From: Betaproteobacteria bacterium
Lineage (GTDB): Bacteria > Pseudomonadota > Gammaproteobacteria > Burkholderiales > Usitatibacteraceae
NCBI GenBank assembly: GCA_012274175.1
Contig: JAAOZZ010000408.1
Span: forward strand, 1-5,277
Direction: 5' to 3'
Length of the DNA: 5,277 bases
Shown: one piece after another, positions 5,215-5,277 of the stretch
How positions within the stretch are numbered: position 1 is the first letter of the stretch
How the letters are laid out: the number at the start of each line of letters is the position of its first letter
Program-made: the position numbers and the translations under genes
The notes under the pieces: model-generated
Told to the model about the DNA's origin: nothing
The model's input: only the letters and a program-made list of their open reading frames with translations
Databases searched by the model: none

Positions 5215-5277
5215 AACCGGCCGCGCAAAGCGCCGCTCCCGGCTCCATGAGCATGGGGCGCCATTCCGGCTTGACCA

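Noticed and set aside
5246..5277. Plus-strand ATG frame running off the right end, as a possible divergent gene
   Set aside because: Only ten codons are visible, there is no ribosome site and no recognisable N-terminus. Too little to support a gene.

Overview
The window is gene-dense, GC-rich DNA, most likely from a betaproteobacterium (Burkholderiales, Rhodocyclales or a relative). The reasons are the high-GC codon use and the gene set. The minus-strand run of an ECF-type sigma factor, a DUF3619 protein, a DUF3106 protein and an RDD protein is, from memory, a conserved betaproteobacterial arrangement. No database search was run. No RNA gene, insertion sequence, CRISPR array or prophage trace was seen.

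Layout. Bases 2-436 (+) are the 3' part of a FixJ/NarL-type response regulator whose start lies before the window. After a 118-base gap with a candidate sigma-70 promoter comes an MFS transporter of the metabolite:H+ symporter type (555-2213, +), closed by a textbook intrinsic terminator (2231-2263). A 139-base leader precedes lptG (2353-3420, +), a permease subunit of the lipopolysaccharide export machine. It appears here without the usual lptF in front of it.

The rest runs on the minus strand as four overlapping genes, read from the right end leftward: an ECF-family sigma factor (4596-5162, probably starting at CTG), a small single-pass membrane protein (DUF3619, 4231-4599), a secreted DUF3106 protein (3848-4255) and an RDD-family membrane protein (3417-3851). 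The junctions are a 4-base ATGA overlap, a 25-base overlap and a 4-base GTGA overlap, so this is almost certainly one translationally coupled operon. Its last stop codon shares the palindrome CTAG with the stop of the convergent lptG.

How the genes may work together. The regulator and transporter may form an uptake unit, but this rests only on adjacency. The minus-strand operon has the architecture of an envelope-signalling module: sigma factor, bitopic membrane protein with a cytoplasmic N-terminus (possible anti-sigma factor), exported helical protein (possible sensor), and polytopic membrane protein. The anti-sigma and sensor roles are inference and form the main hypothesis of this report.
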